Position numbers and translations under genes: made by a program. DNA of 64,000 bases from Luidia sarsii (lineage: Eukaryota; Echinodermata; Asteroidea; Paxillosida; Luidiidae): positions 11,303,202 to 11,367,201 of the forward strand of contig OX465111.1 of the NCBI GenBank assembly GCA_949987565.1, given 5' to 3'. The notes beneath the pieces were generated by a model, which was not told the origin of the DNA, did not search any database, and saw nothing but the letters and a program-made list of their open reading frames with translations. Every line of letters begins with the position of its first letter. Position 1 is the stretch's first letter. This document shows, piece after piece, positions 1 to 10,785 of this stretch.

Positions 1-199
1 TGGGCTTTTAGGAGGCGAATTAGAATCAGGCTTTTTATATCAACCAAGCTTTTTATTGAGACCCCATGGTTGGTTGTACACGAGAGTGCACTGTGAATGG
101 GTGCCCGTGTCACAAGAACATTAACACTGAGAGCACACATGTGCTGCAGCCCAGAAATGCATTTGTGATCCAGTCAATGCGAAGCCAGTTAAATCTTAG

Positions 200-672
200 C
201 CTCATCTCCGGTTACCAGTGCTATTTCATATACCATGACCAATTGTCAACGCTTTACATACCACGATCGTGCTATACTGTACTTACCTGTATACCACGAC
301 CCATTACCACCGCTATACATTCATATGCAGCCTATATCAAAACTGATTACCAACACTAGACATACACTATGACATATTAAACACTATACATACTTATATA
401 CCATGACTGATTACTAACGCTATACATACTTTTATACCATGACTGATTAAACGCTTTACATACTTGTATACTATGACTGATTACTAACGCTATACATACT
501 TGTAAACCACAACCGATTACCAGCGTTATACTGTACATTCATGTATACTACGACTGATTACCAGCGCTATAGTACATACCATGACTGATTACCAACACTA
601 CATACATGTACGTACTATGACCGATTACCAGTGTTCTGCATACCATGATCGTTTACTTGCACTATATACATA
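200..672. repeat. Degenerate 36-bp tandem repeat
   Basis: A motif built on ATACCATGACTGATTACC and CGCTATACATACTT recurs about a dozen times with a period near 36 bp and many point changes. It starts next to the 3' splice-donor side of the EGF exon and is therefore intronic in the minus-strand gene. Nothing else was recognised in 1-673. The next downstream exon must lie here unrecognised or beyond the window. Confidence 0.75.
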
Positions 673-673
673 C

Positions 674-805
674 CATGACACTGCCTCCCATCCTCAAATA
701 AGTCCATGTAGCCTTCATTGCACGTGCAGTTAAAACCTCCCTCTGTATCGGTGCAGATACCATCATCATGACAGTCATCCATCTTCTGTTCGCATTCATC
801 GATAT
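674..805 (-). CDS. Exon: calcium-binding EGF-like module (EGF 4)
   Basis: A 132-bp phase 1-1 exon of 44 codons. The acceptor is GTAG at 806-809 (minus) and the donor is G|GTATGT. It begins with the cbEGF signature DIDECEQ (D supplied across the junction). Six cysteines follow in the EGF spacing, through DDGICTD, GGFNCTCNEGY and GRQCH, with the aromatic/Gly positions typical of the family. DxDEC is the established Ca2+-binding N-terminus of such EGF modules. It follows EGF 3 and is the last coding block visible; the phase-1 end shows the protein continues downstream. Confidence 0.9.
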
Positions 806-1034
806 CTACGCGGTTCAAAGTCAAAACACACAAAGAACCCTTAACTGACATGAACAGTTTATCCTGGGCATCCACATTCCTTTTGTAGACACGGTTATGA
901 AAGTCCCAGCCTTTGCCTAGTCTTATGTTGTATTAGTCACTCCTAAATTATCTTGACCTCTTAAAGTTGAGCTTCTAACCTTCAACCCTAAATTGCATAA
1001 CCACAATATATAATGCACTTTAATTACAGCTGGC

Positions 1035-1398
1035 TTAAAGGGTACCTGAAATAAAAAGGAATATGACGTGTATTCGATCAGAGAGGGTATGAACTTCCAT
1101 GTGTCAGTTTGTTTTTTAGATATAGAAATCATATTTTTGAGAAAACAGCAAGATACTCGACAGAAAACTGCCCCCAACGAAAAATTGCACTGCCGATGAC
1201 GTCATCACCTTCTCTTTGGTCCGCGTGCAAAAGAGGTTTTTTTGTGGGTGGGGCGCGCTAAAGATTTTGTTTTCCTTTTACGGTTGCTATTTAGGGGGTA
1301 GACATTAAAAGTGTTGAGTTTGTGAACTGGTTTAGCCTTTATAAAGTCTTACTATAGTTTTCTCGATATTATAATTTTCTATTTTAGGTACCCTTTAA
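1035..1398. mobile_element. MITE-like element with TTAAAGGGTACCT termini
   Basis: TTAAAGGGTACCTGAAATA at 1035 is matched in inverted orientation by TATTTTAGGTACCCTTTAA ending at 1398, giving roughly 18-bp terminal inverted repeats around about 330 bp of non-coding DNA. No transposase frame is present. A TA or TTAA target duplication is possible but cannot be separated from the repeat ends. Confidence 0.55.
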
Positions 1399-1915
1399 AA
1401 TTCAATCATCCTGGTCCAATTCCAAGCTGACCACTTGCTAAGAAACCTTCAGTCCAGACCTCCAATGTTGAAACCAAAACCTGTTCACCAAGCCCCTGTG
1501 TCTTTCATCCATCAAGAATTATAATCATTGGTCACCTACATGTATCCCTTAGACCACACACAACTGTCTTTGCTTTGTGTAGTAATATGAATATGGAGAC
1601 CCCTCTTACTGGAGTAGAAGAGATTATCAAATGCTAGAGAAGATTATTAGATGCTAGAGAGATCATTGGATGCTCACAAGAGAAAATCTGATGGTCCATA
1701 CTACTTTCAGTGTAGACTAGATTATGTTGTGTAGCTATAGTCTGGGATTTGAGAGTTCATTTGGACAGCCTCAAGTTGGCAATAAGGGGTTTCCAATGTT
1801 CACATTCACACATTGGACTGTTACTCGATGAGGTCATTTTAACAATCTGCGCATGCCTCACGTTCTCTGGCCTGTCCACTGCCAGAATCCAGGGCCCTTT
1901 TCCAAAACCTGTCTT

Positions 1916-1946
1916 GTCTTTCTTTCTTTCTTTCTTTCTTTCTTTC
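1916..1946. repeat. (CTTT)n microsatellite
   Basis: About seven perfect CTTT units are visible on the plus strand. It is intronic. Confidence 0.9.
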
Positions 1947-2706
1947 ATCCATTTGAAAGCACATATAGGCCTACGTTCAATGTATGAAAGTGTGATGTTT
2001 AATGTTCGGCCTATATCTGCATTTTGGAAATGAATCCAAAGCTTCAACTTCAACAAAGAACATCCAACCTGTGTGTTTACAGCTTTTGGATAGCAGAGAC
2101 GAAGCCGGAGCCAAAGCCTAAGTCGGGTTTTAGAAAAAGACCTCAGGACACGCCCGCAGCAGTTTTTGCCGTATGCCTCAATCGAGCACGCCGTTCATCG
2201 AAGTCACCAAAGTGGAAAAGACCTCATAGGTACGTTTTCATAACTTGTTGGTTAGATTTGCTTAACAACTTGACGGTGTTTTTTTTTTCATAACCATGCA
2301 CAATTTCAAAGTTCCCTTGCTTGAGAATTGTGTTGGTGGAAATTTTAACTGGTTTTCTTTGATCGATTGTTCAATATGGCGCATACTACCATGCATTACC
2401 AAGACATCACGAGACGTCCCTACGCTTGGAACCCACATCCACTGAAATCGTAACAGTTGCAAAAGGAAGTGAACAGGCGGTGTTGACTACAAGAGTGAAC
2501 GTCTGATGGATGTGAAATGCCGACGGCAAGGAACAATCCCGATCCCACAACACCACACTAGTCATATCAGAGGACTGAATACCGGTACAAATGCTAGTCA
2601 GTGTCAGTGCGCGACTGAGACAAATAAGACAGGGTTGTCTCACAGCTACCAATTGTCCATCCACATTAATAAGGTGACTGGATGCAAAAAAAGAACGACG
2701 TCATAC

Positions 2707-2853
2707 CAATGCATCGCCTTCCATCGATGTACAGGGAATATCCATCTTGGCAGGAGCAGTTGTAGCTGTACAGAATGTTAGTGCAGATGTGATCGCAGCC
2801 AAGACCACCGCTGCTGGCTGGCTGGTCCTCATACACCACACACTCATCAATAT
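2707..2853 (-). CDS. Exon: calcium-binding EGF-like module (EGF 3)
   Basis: A 147-bp phase 1-1 exon. The acceptor follows TTTTCTACACGGTCAG and the donor is TTG|GTATGA. The frame gives DIDECVVYEDQ, then GCDHICTN, YSYNCSCQDGY and GRRCI: a complete cbEGF with an insertion between C1 and C2. Its phases match EGF 2 upstream and EGF 4 downstream. Another open frame over the same bases is a shadow. Confidence 0.9.
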
Positions 2854-2930
2854 CTGACCGTGTAGAAAAGGGGAAACGAGCAAGAAGGTTGAAGTAAGTA
2901 GTGTTGCAGTACTGTATGGCTACAGTGAGA

Positions 2931-3292
2931 TGTAGGGAAACAGTGCTGTGTGGGGCTACAGTCCTGTGTGGGGCTACAGTTCTGTGTGGGGCTACAGTTC
3001 TGTGTGGGGCTACAGTTCTGTGTGGGGCTACAGTTCTGTGTGGGGCTACAGAGCTTGGGGGGCTAGTGCTGTGTGGGGCTCCAGTTCTGTGTGGGGCTAC
3101 AGTTCTGTGTGGGCTACAGTTCTGTGTGGGGCTACAGTTCTGTGTGGGCTACAGTTCTGTGTGGGGCTACAGTTCTGTGTGGGGCTACAGTTCTGTGCTG
3201 GGCTACAGTTCTGTGTGGGCTACAGTGCTGTGTGGGGCTACAGTGCTGTGTGGGGCTACAGTGCTGTGTGGGGCTACAGAGCTTGGGGGTTA
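2931..3292. repeat. 18-bp minisatellite (GGGGCTACAGTTCTGTGT)
   Basis: About twenty copies of an 18-bp unit lie in the intron between EGF 2 and EGF 3. Variants include GTGCTG for TTCTG and some 16-bp units, with decayed copies continuing to about 3500. Long open frames on the plus strand across it are a by-product of the multiple-of-three period. Confidence 0.9.
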
Positions 3293-3526
3293 CAGTGCCA
3301 TGTGGAGCTAGTGATTCGTATAGTTACAGTTCTGATGACTACAGTGATGTGTAGGGAAACAGTGTTGTGTGGTGTTTCATTGTTGTGTGGGGCTATATAC
3401 ATGTAGTGCTGTGTTGGGTTATATAGTGCTGTGTTGTGCAACAATGTCATGTGGAATTCAATGCCGTGTTCGGCTACAGTGTTTTGTGGGGCTACGATGC
3501 CGTACGTGTGAGTAATTGTCACTTAC

Positions 3527-3707
3527 CCAGACAGGTCCTGCCGTCTCCCTCCAGTCCCTCAGGGCACGGCCCACAGGTGCTATTGAAGGAGGGTGGTTCC
3601 TGGTCAAAGCAGACCGAATCCATAAAGCAGGGGTTGTCCTTGCAAGCGTCAAAGTTGAGCTCACAGAACTCGCCCTCCCAGCCTGGTGGACAGTCACACA
3701 GCACCAG
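3527..3707 (-). CDS. Exon: end of EGF 1 plus EGF 2
   Basis: A 181-bp exon, phase 0 to 1, with acceptor CCTATGCAG and donor G|GTAAGT. It starts LVLCDCPPGWEGEFCE, the second half of EGF 1 (the first half is on exon 4506-4684). A second EGF-like module follows: LNFDACKDNPCFMDSVC, then CGPCPEGLEGDGRTCL. An intron splitting one EGF between C-rich halves in phase 0 is unusual compared with the phase 1-1 modules around it. Confidence 0.88.
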
Positions 3708-4505
3708 CTGCATAGGCAAAACAGTCCAACTTACTTTGAGATATTCTCTACAGAAATGATAAGCTATATACAGTGTAGTGACTAGATAGAACCATACAGA
3801 CACTTATTACCCTCTTTGTTGTAGAGCATCGGTACAGAAACTGATTCTACTAATTGAATGGACTGAAATTTGCTGCAAGAGTAAATGGAGTACTCCATCT
3901 TGATATGAAACTTACGATTGTTAAACAATAGATGAATGTAAGCCAAAAAGTCTTAAAACCCTTGCACAATGTTTATGAAATAATAAGACTTGTGATTGAA
4001 TTGGTTTACCAGAGAGTTTTTCTTGCCATCTAGAGTGTATGGGCTTAAGCAGCTCATTCATCCTTATTATTAATCAAAATGATTAATTTTCAAAATAACA
4101 CTTATAAAAAACATCACATATAATATGTACTGATTATCTTAAAAGAGTCAAAAACTGAATGTATACTGTTCATTTCCGTGAATGTCTGAGGATTTCCCCT
4201 TGTTCCAAACGCGTTTAAACTTGAGAGAACACCACTCCCCCAATCAGCACGATGGCCCAAAAGTCTGCACTGAACAGTCACAGTCACTGAACAGTAGGGA
4301 TCACGGGTTTGAATGCCAAATGAGTGCATTGTGCTTGCAACGCATCTGGGCAGGGTGCATTCTCATTGAATTGGATTAGATTACTGCTTGGCTTTTTAGA
4401 GCGGACTGATGTGAGCATGCTGAGACACAAAGACAGCATGGAATTCAGTGAGCATGAAAGAGAAATGGCGCAATTGTGGGACAAAGCTGTTTGATATCCA
4501 CTCAC
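3708..4505 (-). other. Intron, nothing recognised
   Basis: A phase-0 intron between the two halves of EGF 1. No domain, tandem repeat or foldback was seen. Confidence 0.5.
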
Positions 4506-4684
4506 CGCAAACTTGTCTGCATCAAGGTCGGTGCCCGTGGCGTACTCATCGTACAGGCAGGTGCCTCCATTCTCACAGTCACACAGTTTCACTAGTGGCA
4601 GCACTATCGAGTTGGCTTTCCCGTCGGTAGCCAAAAAGCCAAGCGTGACCAACGTCTTGTTCGCGGGGTTCCAGGTGAACAAAC
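4506..4684 (-). CDS. Exon: cadherin/Ig-like segment end and first half of EGF 1
   Basis: A 179-bp exon, phase 1 to 0, with donor GCG|GTGAGT. It encodes LFTWNPANKTLVTLGF, then ATDGKANSIVLPLVKLCDC, then ENGGTCLYDEYATG. The pattern of FTW-P, a Thr/Asp-rich ATDG stretch, LPLVKLCDC and NGGTC is what follows the VWD extension in MUC4-like and SUSD2-like proteins (family knowledge). The acceptor, CTCTTGACAAG, has a weak pyrimidine tract, so the start is less certain than the end. Confidence 0.85.
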
Positions 4685-5069
4685 CTTGTCAAGAGTGAAA
4701 CACAGTGTCAGGAGGGTGTGGGTCGGGGACTGACATGAGAACTTTGGGGAAAGTCCGCACTCATAGAAGGACTCTTAAAATGGACTGTGTGGTGATTCTG
4801 GAGGTTGGCAAGAAGGTGGTGCTCTGCCGGATGGCCTAGACTCTGTCTGCATGCTCTTCACATTGAACTGAACATGCATTGTTTGCTGGCCTGTCCAGCT
4901 ACACCCAGGCACCCAAATGGTCCAGATGCTGTTTTGGGTGGCAACTAGCAACTAGACCCCTGCTCAATTCAAATTTTGTTCGGCATGTCGTAAAAGTAAC
5001 ATACAACAAAGTGGCACACTGACAATGTGAGTATCAGAAATGTTGAGGGTCTTATGTTTGGATCCTAGG

Positions 5070-5096
5070 AGGACCTTTCTCAAAGGCAGAGCCAAT
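5070..5096 (+). mobile_element. Single arm of the foldback repeat family
   Basis: GATCCTAGGAGGACCTTTC plus CAAAGGCAGAG matches one arm of the palindromic element at 15097-15224. No partner arm lies nearby, so this is a fragment. Confidence 0.5.
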
Positions 5097-5222
5097 CAAG
5101 AAGAAGGTCATTACCTCTTGGGTAATAAGTCAAGGATTGGGACGTAACAGTAATATGAAAGCATGTTATTTCGTATTATCATGCGAGGTCAGATCTTTAA
5201 GATGACGTCTAGATGTATGTAC

Positions 5223-5375
5223 CATTAGGGGTTATAGTTGCCCCATCCACTGTCTGGAGAAGCTGGAAAGTGAAGTTATCCCCATCAGGGTCAACGGCCT
5301 CCAGTTGCAGGCTGAATTCCTCTCCGACTTGGACTGTAATGGACTCCACATCGGTGATGTTCGGCGGATAGTTAG
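5223..5375 (-). CDS. Exon: cadherin/Ig-like extracellular segment
   Basis: A 153-bp phase 1-1 exon. It encodes NYPPNITDVESITVQVGEE, then LEAVDPDGDNFTFQLL and ATITPNG. The DPDGD-x-FTF motif after a V-x-VGE strand resembles a cadherin-type or Ig-like beta fold. The same kind of segment sits between VWD and EGF in other animal mucin-like proteins. Confidence 0.82.
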
Positions 5376-5516
5376 CTATGAAAGTGGACACAGACCACAC
5401 AGTGCAGACATGCTTACTCCATATCCAATACTTCCCAATGGTTAATGCAATGCAGAAATATCACAAACAGGTTTCAGACTGTGCAGGTCAGCCTTGTTTT
5501 TTTCTACTGAACTTAC

Positions 5517-5777
5517 TGGCTGCTTCCATGTTGTATTTATTGACATCATTTATCATCGCCGTGGCCTGTGCGAGGCTTTCGTCCCCTGTTGCCAAGAGGT
5601 CATACAAGCACATCCTACTGTCTCCGCAGATCTCTTCGGCTCGTCTTAAAATCTCATTTGATGCATCCCGCATGAGCTCGTCCAGAAACTTGGGCGTAAA
5701 GTCGAGGATGTTTGTGCCGGCCCAACTCTCGTCGGAAGAATTGTAGAAGAAGAGAGAAGCCTGCTCAGAGTTACGCC
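5517..5777 (-). CDS. Exon: VWD C-terminal extension
   Basis: A 261-bp phase 1-1 exon, acceptor CTGATCAG, donor CCA|GTAAGT. It encodes RNSEQASLFYNSSDESW, FTPKFLDELMRDAS, then EEICGDSRMCLYDLLATGD and an alpha-helical tail. The conserved ICG...CLYD...TGD signature marks the region just after VWD in MUC4-like and AMOP-VWD proteins. The first codon joins T|GG from the previous exon to give GETWRNSE, matching the family's F-G-x-T/S-W. Confidence 0.9.
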
Positions 5778-6008
5778 CTGATCAGAATTCGAGAGACAAA
5801 AACACATCAACTTAAGTAAGCATTCAGGATGGACACATTATATGACGTGTAAAACTATAACTGCAGATCTCCAAAAGCAAACAGTGCATTATGCTTGGAT
5901 CTTCGTCGTACTGCTTTTAAGGAAAGCTCCTGCAAGGATGGAAATGTTGGCACGGGTGCCATGTATGACAAATATTTGTTTATTTATATAGCTTATACGG
6001 TAAGATAC

Positions 6009-6110
6009 AGGGGGTAGCTCAGATGAGAGAGCGCTGCTACATGCCTTAATCCAGAGGTCTCGGGTTCAAGTCCTGGTCCAGTCAAATATTTCTTTGCCAA
6101 TTGTAAAAAT
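6009..6110 (+). mobile_element. tRNA-derived SINE-like element
   Basis: GGTAGCTCAGATGAGAGAG resembles a polymerase III A box. GGGTTCAAGTCC, about 40 bp later, is an intact B box, followed by CCAGTC and a T-rich tail. The acceptor stem does not pair, so it is not a functional tRNA. A related copy lies at 16738-16826. Confidence 0.65.
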
Positions 6111-6513
6111 AATTTGTTTATTTCTATGTTAGAGTTTAGCGCGGCAATATAGTCTATAGTTTCATTACTAATTCTACATGCATTGAATATGACAGGGTTA
6201 GGGCAACAGTGTACGCCACAATGTACAACGTAAGCTATGAAATGGTCTACAAATGGTTTCAGTTAAACTTTGATAACTTTGCACCTCATCATTCCCTCAT
6301 CTCCAATTCACTTAATGTAGATTTGAACACGTGAAAGAGACATTTCTGACCTTACATACAATATAATGTCCATCCCTTGTGAAAACGTGGATTTGTAAGG
6401 AAAGCAGGTAAGGGGTGGGGTCCAAAAATACAGGTCCATGCTAGATGGAACTAGGTTCCTCTGGAAGGCCTATTGTTTGAAAAGAAAGGGAAATCGTGGC
6501 TCAGGGAACTTAC

Positions 6514-6630
6514 AAGTTTCACCAAACATGAAGAAGTCATTATCACTCAGCTGCCCGTCCTGGCCGGTTGCTGCTTGTAAGGTGCCGCCACGTGTCTGAA
6601 CATCGTTGGCAGCGTCACCGTCCCACACTC
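6514..6630 (-). CDS. Exon: VWD domain, GVWDGD block
   Basis: A 117-bp phase 1-1 exon, donor ACTT|GTAAGT. It encodes VWDGDAANDVQTRGGTLQA and DNDFFMFGET. With the previous exon it makes GLLG-VWDGD, the near-invariant VWD motif (GLxGxWNGD). Both splice borders are strong. Confidence 0.92.
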
Positions 6631-7267
6631 CTATACATCAAAACAAAGGCTATTGTTGCAGTTCCTTCCACTATTCACCCCCTTCAACGAAAAGTCTGAA
6701 GACACATGTATACCCTTTCATCTGTTTGGTGAAACTGAGCTAGGCTATAAACGCCAGTGGCGGACTTTGAAGAAGAAAATCTGTTCAAGTTTCGGAAAAT
6801 ACGGGACTTTTGTTATCTCTTCATCACTATTGACTTTTATTGTCGTACTTTCATTTATATAAAAATAGTCTAAAACAAAACATTTCTTTTAAGAGAGCTG
6901 CATGCATTTTGGGTCATCCGCAAACTGCTCTAGCCAAGTTTACAATCAATTGCATGGAAAGGCAGGTGAAATTCCTTGAAATATACAGCGGCAAAATACA
7001 GTTGAATCTTTGAGAAGGGTACTACATGTACCTATAAGGGCTGAATAGATCCAACGGTTGGAGCACTGGTATCAAGCAAGAAGTCTCCAGTTACCAACCC
7101 AGTCCAGTGTAATGTTTGCTTGCTATATTAACTCAAAAGAATCAGGACAGTTGTCCTTTCCTTTGTCTGAAGACCTTTTACTATGCGTTAAAATGATTGT
7201 CTTTTTTGTAAAGAGAGATGTGCATTGATATTCATTAGTAGAAGTCCTTATTTTCAGTTTGATTTAC
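6631..7267 (-). other. Intron with a degenerate SINE-like trace
   Basis: AATAGATCCAACGGTTGGAG and AGTTACCAACCCAGTCCAG (7043-7113) loosely resemble the SINE at 6009-6110. Otherwise nothing was recognised. Confidence 0.35.
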
Positions 7268-7432
7268 CAAGTAATCCCTTTGTTCTTCCTTGATAATCCT
7301 GAGCCATCTGAAGGGTGATGTCCGTGATGCCATTGCTGAGCCCAATTATTAGTGTAATGTTAGCCGGAAAGATAATGGTGACGGCTGAAGAGCTGCTGTT
7401 TTGTGTCAGCGTCAAATTGTCTTCCATACTCT
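7268..7432 (-). CDS. Exon: VWD domain, middle
   Basis: A 165-bp phase 1-1 exon, acceptor TTTTGTTTGCAG, donor TTG|GTAAAT. It encodes SMEDNLTLTQNSSSSAVTI, NITLIIGLSNG, then QDYQGRTKGLLG. The end TKGLLG joins VWDGD on the next exon. Several N-x-S/T sites suggest an N-glycosylated extracellular domain. Confidence 0.9.
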
Positions 7433-8625
7433 CTGCAAACAAAACAAAGCCCAGAGAAATCGGAGTAGTTTTATTAATGTCGGGAATAACGTTTTAAAGC
7501 TTTAACCCGAGTATCAGCTTCATATTCGGGTATTCTGCCCAAAGTGTACCAGGATTTTGGTCTCCCCTTATCACAAGGAGTTATCTTCTGGGAAGGGTTT
7601 ATTTACGAAACTGGCCCACCACAAGCTGGGAGCGATTAGTATCGTTTGACTGACTGACAAATGGGCCTGCGCTTATCTTGTTGTCGTTAAGACACCAACA
7701 AATGAAATATTTAATGCCATACCGGTATACCGATATGTTTTTGTCTGGTTACCAGATAAAGTTACAGTGGGCTGATTCTAAGGTAAACAACCAAATCCTT
7801 GTTTAGAAAAAGTTGGAGTTTTTAGAGGGGAAATCTCCTCATGCCATAAGTGTTAGTGGACAATGGACGCCATTTCGGTGGTGCTGTGGGACCGTTTTCC
7901 CAAATCGGACAAATGCTAGCGCTTCATTGCTAATACATGCACTCACCACACACAAGACACTAGGACCAACTCCTTAGATAGAAGCTTTACCAATTCCTGT
8001 GGGTGTCTGGAACAGTGTTTCAGATCATATTACTGGCAGATGTCTATATCTGGCCTTGACTCTTTCAAGAGACTGGTGTATCAATGTGTCCTTGCGTGTC
8101 TGTAAGAATGAGTCTTTTACTTATAGGATCTATGTTACATGTAGTTAGGCCAATGTAATCTGTGTGGTAATGAGCTGCAGTGAGCCAAGGCCAGTGGAAT
8201 ACTCCATTAAGGTGCCATGTTGTTTTGAGGCCTTATATTTACTAATGCATAGTTTTTGTCAGACTATCCACTGATATGTCACAGTTCTCAGGTAGCCTGA
8301 TGATATTGCCACATTTGCCAGTACATGGGTCTGATCGGGTAAATTCCCTTCTTACGCAAATAAAGTGGGCCTGGAAACACCAAGAAGGCCTATTGGTTTG
8401 GCTGGTGACGCTAGCCAGCAGCTTGTATGGATTCATGTGTACTGTTGCAGTCATAAGCGATGCATTTGGGCAGTGACACTATACTAATGACATCGATATT
8501 TGCATTCGTTAGCCCTGGAATTCTTGGATGCGCTGAGTTGCAACACTGTCACTGAAAAAGTAGCTCTTCATTTACCGGGCAGATAACTCGACTAATTTTT
8601 TGGGGGGACAGAAGAAAAGGCTTAC
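7433..8625 (-). other. Long intron, nothing recognised
   Basis: About 1.2 kb with no domain, repeat array or foldback that I can support. Confidence 0.5.
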
Positions 8626-8704
8626 CCTCATCTGACAATGCGACTAGATTTCCATTCACTCTCGTCTCCAGGTTCTGAGCATCCGAAGTCAGTTTCACCT
8701 CAAC
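8626..8704 (-). CDS. Exon: VWD domain, short strand segment
   Basis: A 79-bp exon, phase 0 to 1, acceptor GTGCACAG, donor GAGG|GTAAG. It encodes VEVKLTSDAQNLETRVNG and LVALSDEG. It continues the VWD beta-sheet after GDGR of the previous exon. Confidence 0.88.
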
Positions 8705-9265
8705 CTGTGCACGACGCAAAGGATTTGGCAGAGAAATAGTCAGGGAAAGAAATTGAAAAAGTACGAGAGACGTTTCAGTTGCAGCATATATAGACCAACA
8801 ATTCAACAATTTTATGATCAGTTGGGCGTAGCCTATGACCCCATTTTGAAAAAAAAAATATGGCCAATATTGTTAACTGCACTCGTATGGAAATTTGGCG
8901 GTTTTGAAAAATGCACACCTGCAAGGTCTTCTTCAGACTAGATGGCAATTCCGTCATAATGTCCAACCAGATAGCTCATGTGTGCAGGCTCTAGGCCTAC
9001 ACCATCAAACCTTTTGTTACCTGATGAGGACAGTCTAACTTAAACCAACGAGTATACTTTACATATGAAATAACCTAGCCAACGGTCCCTCTTTCGACAA
9101 TCAAAGGGTCCACATTACTTCTACCTGTAAGTGGTCTCAAAGTTAAGCTTTTCAGATAGGTAGTCAAAATCGTGTCACTTCAAATTCCTGTCTGCTCTTA
9201 GACTGTTACAAAGGGTGCACAATGCGATGGGCCCACATGGGGACATAGTCAGTGTGCAGACTCAC

Positions 9266-9486
9266 CCTTCCGTCACCGACGTACTCTGCTGCAAATCCAG
9301 AGAAGAAGGTGGCATCGGAGAGTTGCCCCGTCTCCTTGTTGGTGGCTTGCTGGGTCCGGCCCTGCACCTCAAACTCTCGCTGACCGGCCTCGTCCTCCAC
9401 AAGGACCATGGTGTACTCGCCCAGCCCGTTGAAGGTGTACTCCAGGCCGTCCAGTGTGCGGATGTGGGGATCTCCAAACAGCCAGC
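9266..9486 (-). CDS. Exon: VWD domain start (GDPH)
   Basis: A 221-bp exon, phase 1 to 0, donor AGG|GTGAGT. It encodes GWLFGDPHIRTLDGLEYTF, NGLGEYTMVLVEDE and FFSGFAAEYVGDGR. GDPHxxTLDGxxYTFNGxGEYT is the diagnostic N-terminal VWD signature. Relative to AMOP upstream it has the MUC4-family spacing. Confidence 0.95.
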
Positions 9487-10034
9487 CTGGATGCACGTTG
9501 GAATCACGGTGCATAAAGTCAGACTCGAATGACTCATGACTCAGACTTGAGTCTGATTCCTATCAAACGTTTCCATGGCTTGGACTCGAGTTGCGGATGG
9601 CACGGATTAGGAGCGAAACCTTCTGGACTGAAACTCAACCTGAAACTCGCTCCATTTGTGACTCGTTCAAAAGGACCGTTAAGAATATTGAGACACTTGT
9701 GCACAGAAAGGTATTCATCTGGTATGCACAAAGAAGGGGTGTGGTTGGCAATTATTTGTTTATTGCTACTGAAATATGCCAACTGGGGGCTGGGGCTATA
9801 ATACATGTACAAATGAGTGCTTCAAGTGAAATCAGTGGTTGTGTGTGTAACATCTCAATGTCTCAATGTGTCTTTCAATGATTCATGAATATGGTTAATA
9901 AATTCAGGCTTAATTTTGGACTATGGGCCTTGTGTGAGTCTATATGGAAAGCCTATGGTGCCTATTTGGTAGACCTGTGTCTCTGACATCGGGCCATTGC
10001 TGATGCATTCTGACACGGTCTGTGAATTACTTAC

Positions 10035-10145
10035 TCCAAAACATCGGTCGGTATCTGTGGCATCCCATGGAAGGTCTGTATTTACGGTACAAACTGCACA
10101 GGGTTGACTCCTGGCAGCAGTGGTAGCGAGGAAGGAACTCCTCCT
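10035..10145 (-). CDS. Exon: AMOP-VWD linker with CC motif
   Basis: A 111-bp phase 1-1 exon, acceptor TTGCCTTCTTTCAG, donor TGGA|GTAAGT. It encodes EEFLPRYHCCQESTLCSLY, then YRPSMGCHRYRPMFW. The CC...C-x-LY...RP pattern just ahead of GDPH is known from MUC4-like proteins between AMOP and VWD. Another open frame over the same bases is a shadow. Confidence 0.88.
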
Positions 10146-10399
10146 CTGAAAGAAGGCAAACCAGAGACACTCACCCCTGTAAGTACATGTATGAATCTGA
10201 CCAATATCAAATGGACCATTTAAGCAACTCGGATAGTCTGAGCGCCTGTTGTATGCCACACCTCGGTGCCAACATTTTCTTGAAAAAGCAGAGACACGTA
10301 AACAGTATACAGTAATGATTTGCCCTATGCTCTGATCGTGTATGTGAGGGCAGTTGTACTTTATGACACAACTTGTCGCTTAGTATCATTGCCTTTAGT

Positions 10400-10520
10400 A
10401 TCACTCTGCCTTTGAGAAAGGTCCTGCTGGGATCGAAACGTAATTTTTGAGAATTGCATTTTGGTAATTTTAGTCAGTAAGCAGTTTGCAACATTTTTGT
10501 ATATCACTAGTATCACTGCC
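10400..10520 (-). mobile_element. Foldback-family arm plus shared flank
   Basis: TTTGAGAAAGGTCCTGCTGG followed by GATCGAAACG is one arm of the 15097-15224 foldback. The next stretch, TTTTAGTCAGTAAGCAGTTT to TGTATATCAC, is also shared with about 15225-15287. The copied unit is therefore longer than the palindrome. Confidence 0.55.
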
Positions 10521-10599
10521 AGTTTTAAAATGTGCAGGGGATGATGATTGCCCTTAATATTCTAGGAAATAATACCATGTCTCCGCCATCCCAACTTAC

Positions 10600-10785
10600 T
10601 CTGCCAAGAATCGCGAGCGGGATAATACCAAAACCAGAAAAATGAAGGGAAGGTGGGATGTGGGTGTCTCTCCCAGACTGTGGCAGTTCGTGCAGTCAGT
10701 GTGTCGGTGAAAAGTGCACCACGATAGTAGCAGCAATGGATATCAGGGAAGCCCACAAACGTCCGCCGAGTGTAGCACAGAGAAT
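10600..10785 (-). CDS. Exon: AMOP domain C-terminal part
   Basis: A 186-bp phase 1-1 exon, acceptor TTTCCACGCAG, donor CAGA|GTAAGT. It encodes NSLCYTRRTFVGFPDIHCC, YYRGALFTDTLTART, then HPTFPSFFWFWYYPARDSW. CCYxxxGxL is the signature of the AMOP C-terminus, here HCCYYRGAL. A Trp/Phe/Tyr-rich stretch follows. Confidence 0.88.

Larger units (their letters stand above)
806..2706 (-). other. Intron with a MITE-like foldback and a (TTTC)n tract
   Basis: Between the last two EGF exons I see no coding block. The intron holds a terminal-inverted-repeat element at about 1035-1398 and a (CTTT)n microsatellite at about 1916-1946. The rest is unrecognised. Confidence 0.6.

Noticed and set aside
6009..6085. 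Functional tRNA gene
   Set aside because: A and B boxes are present but the acceptor and anticodon stems do not pair; SINE-like.
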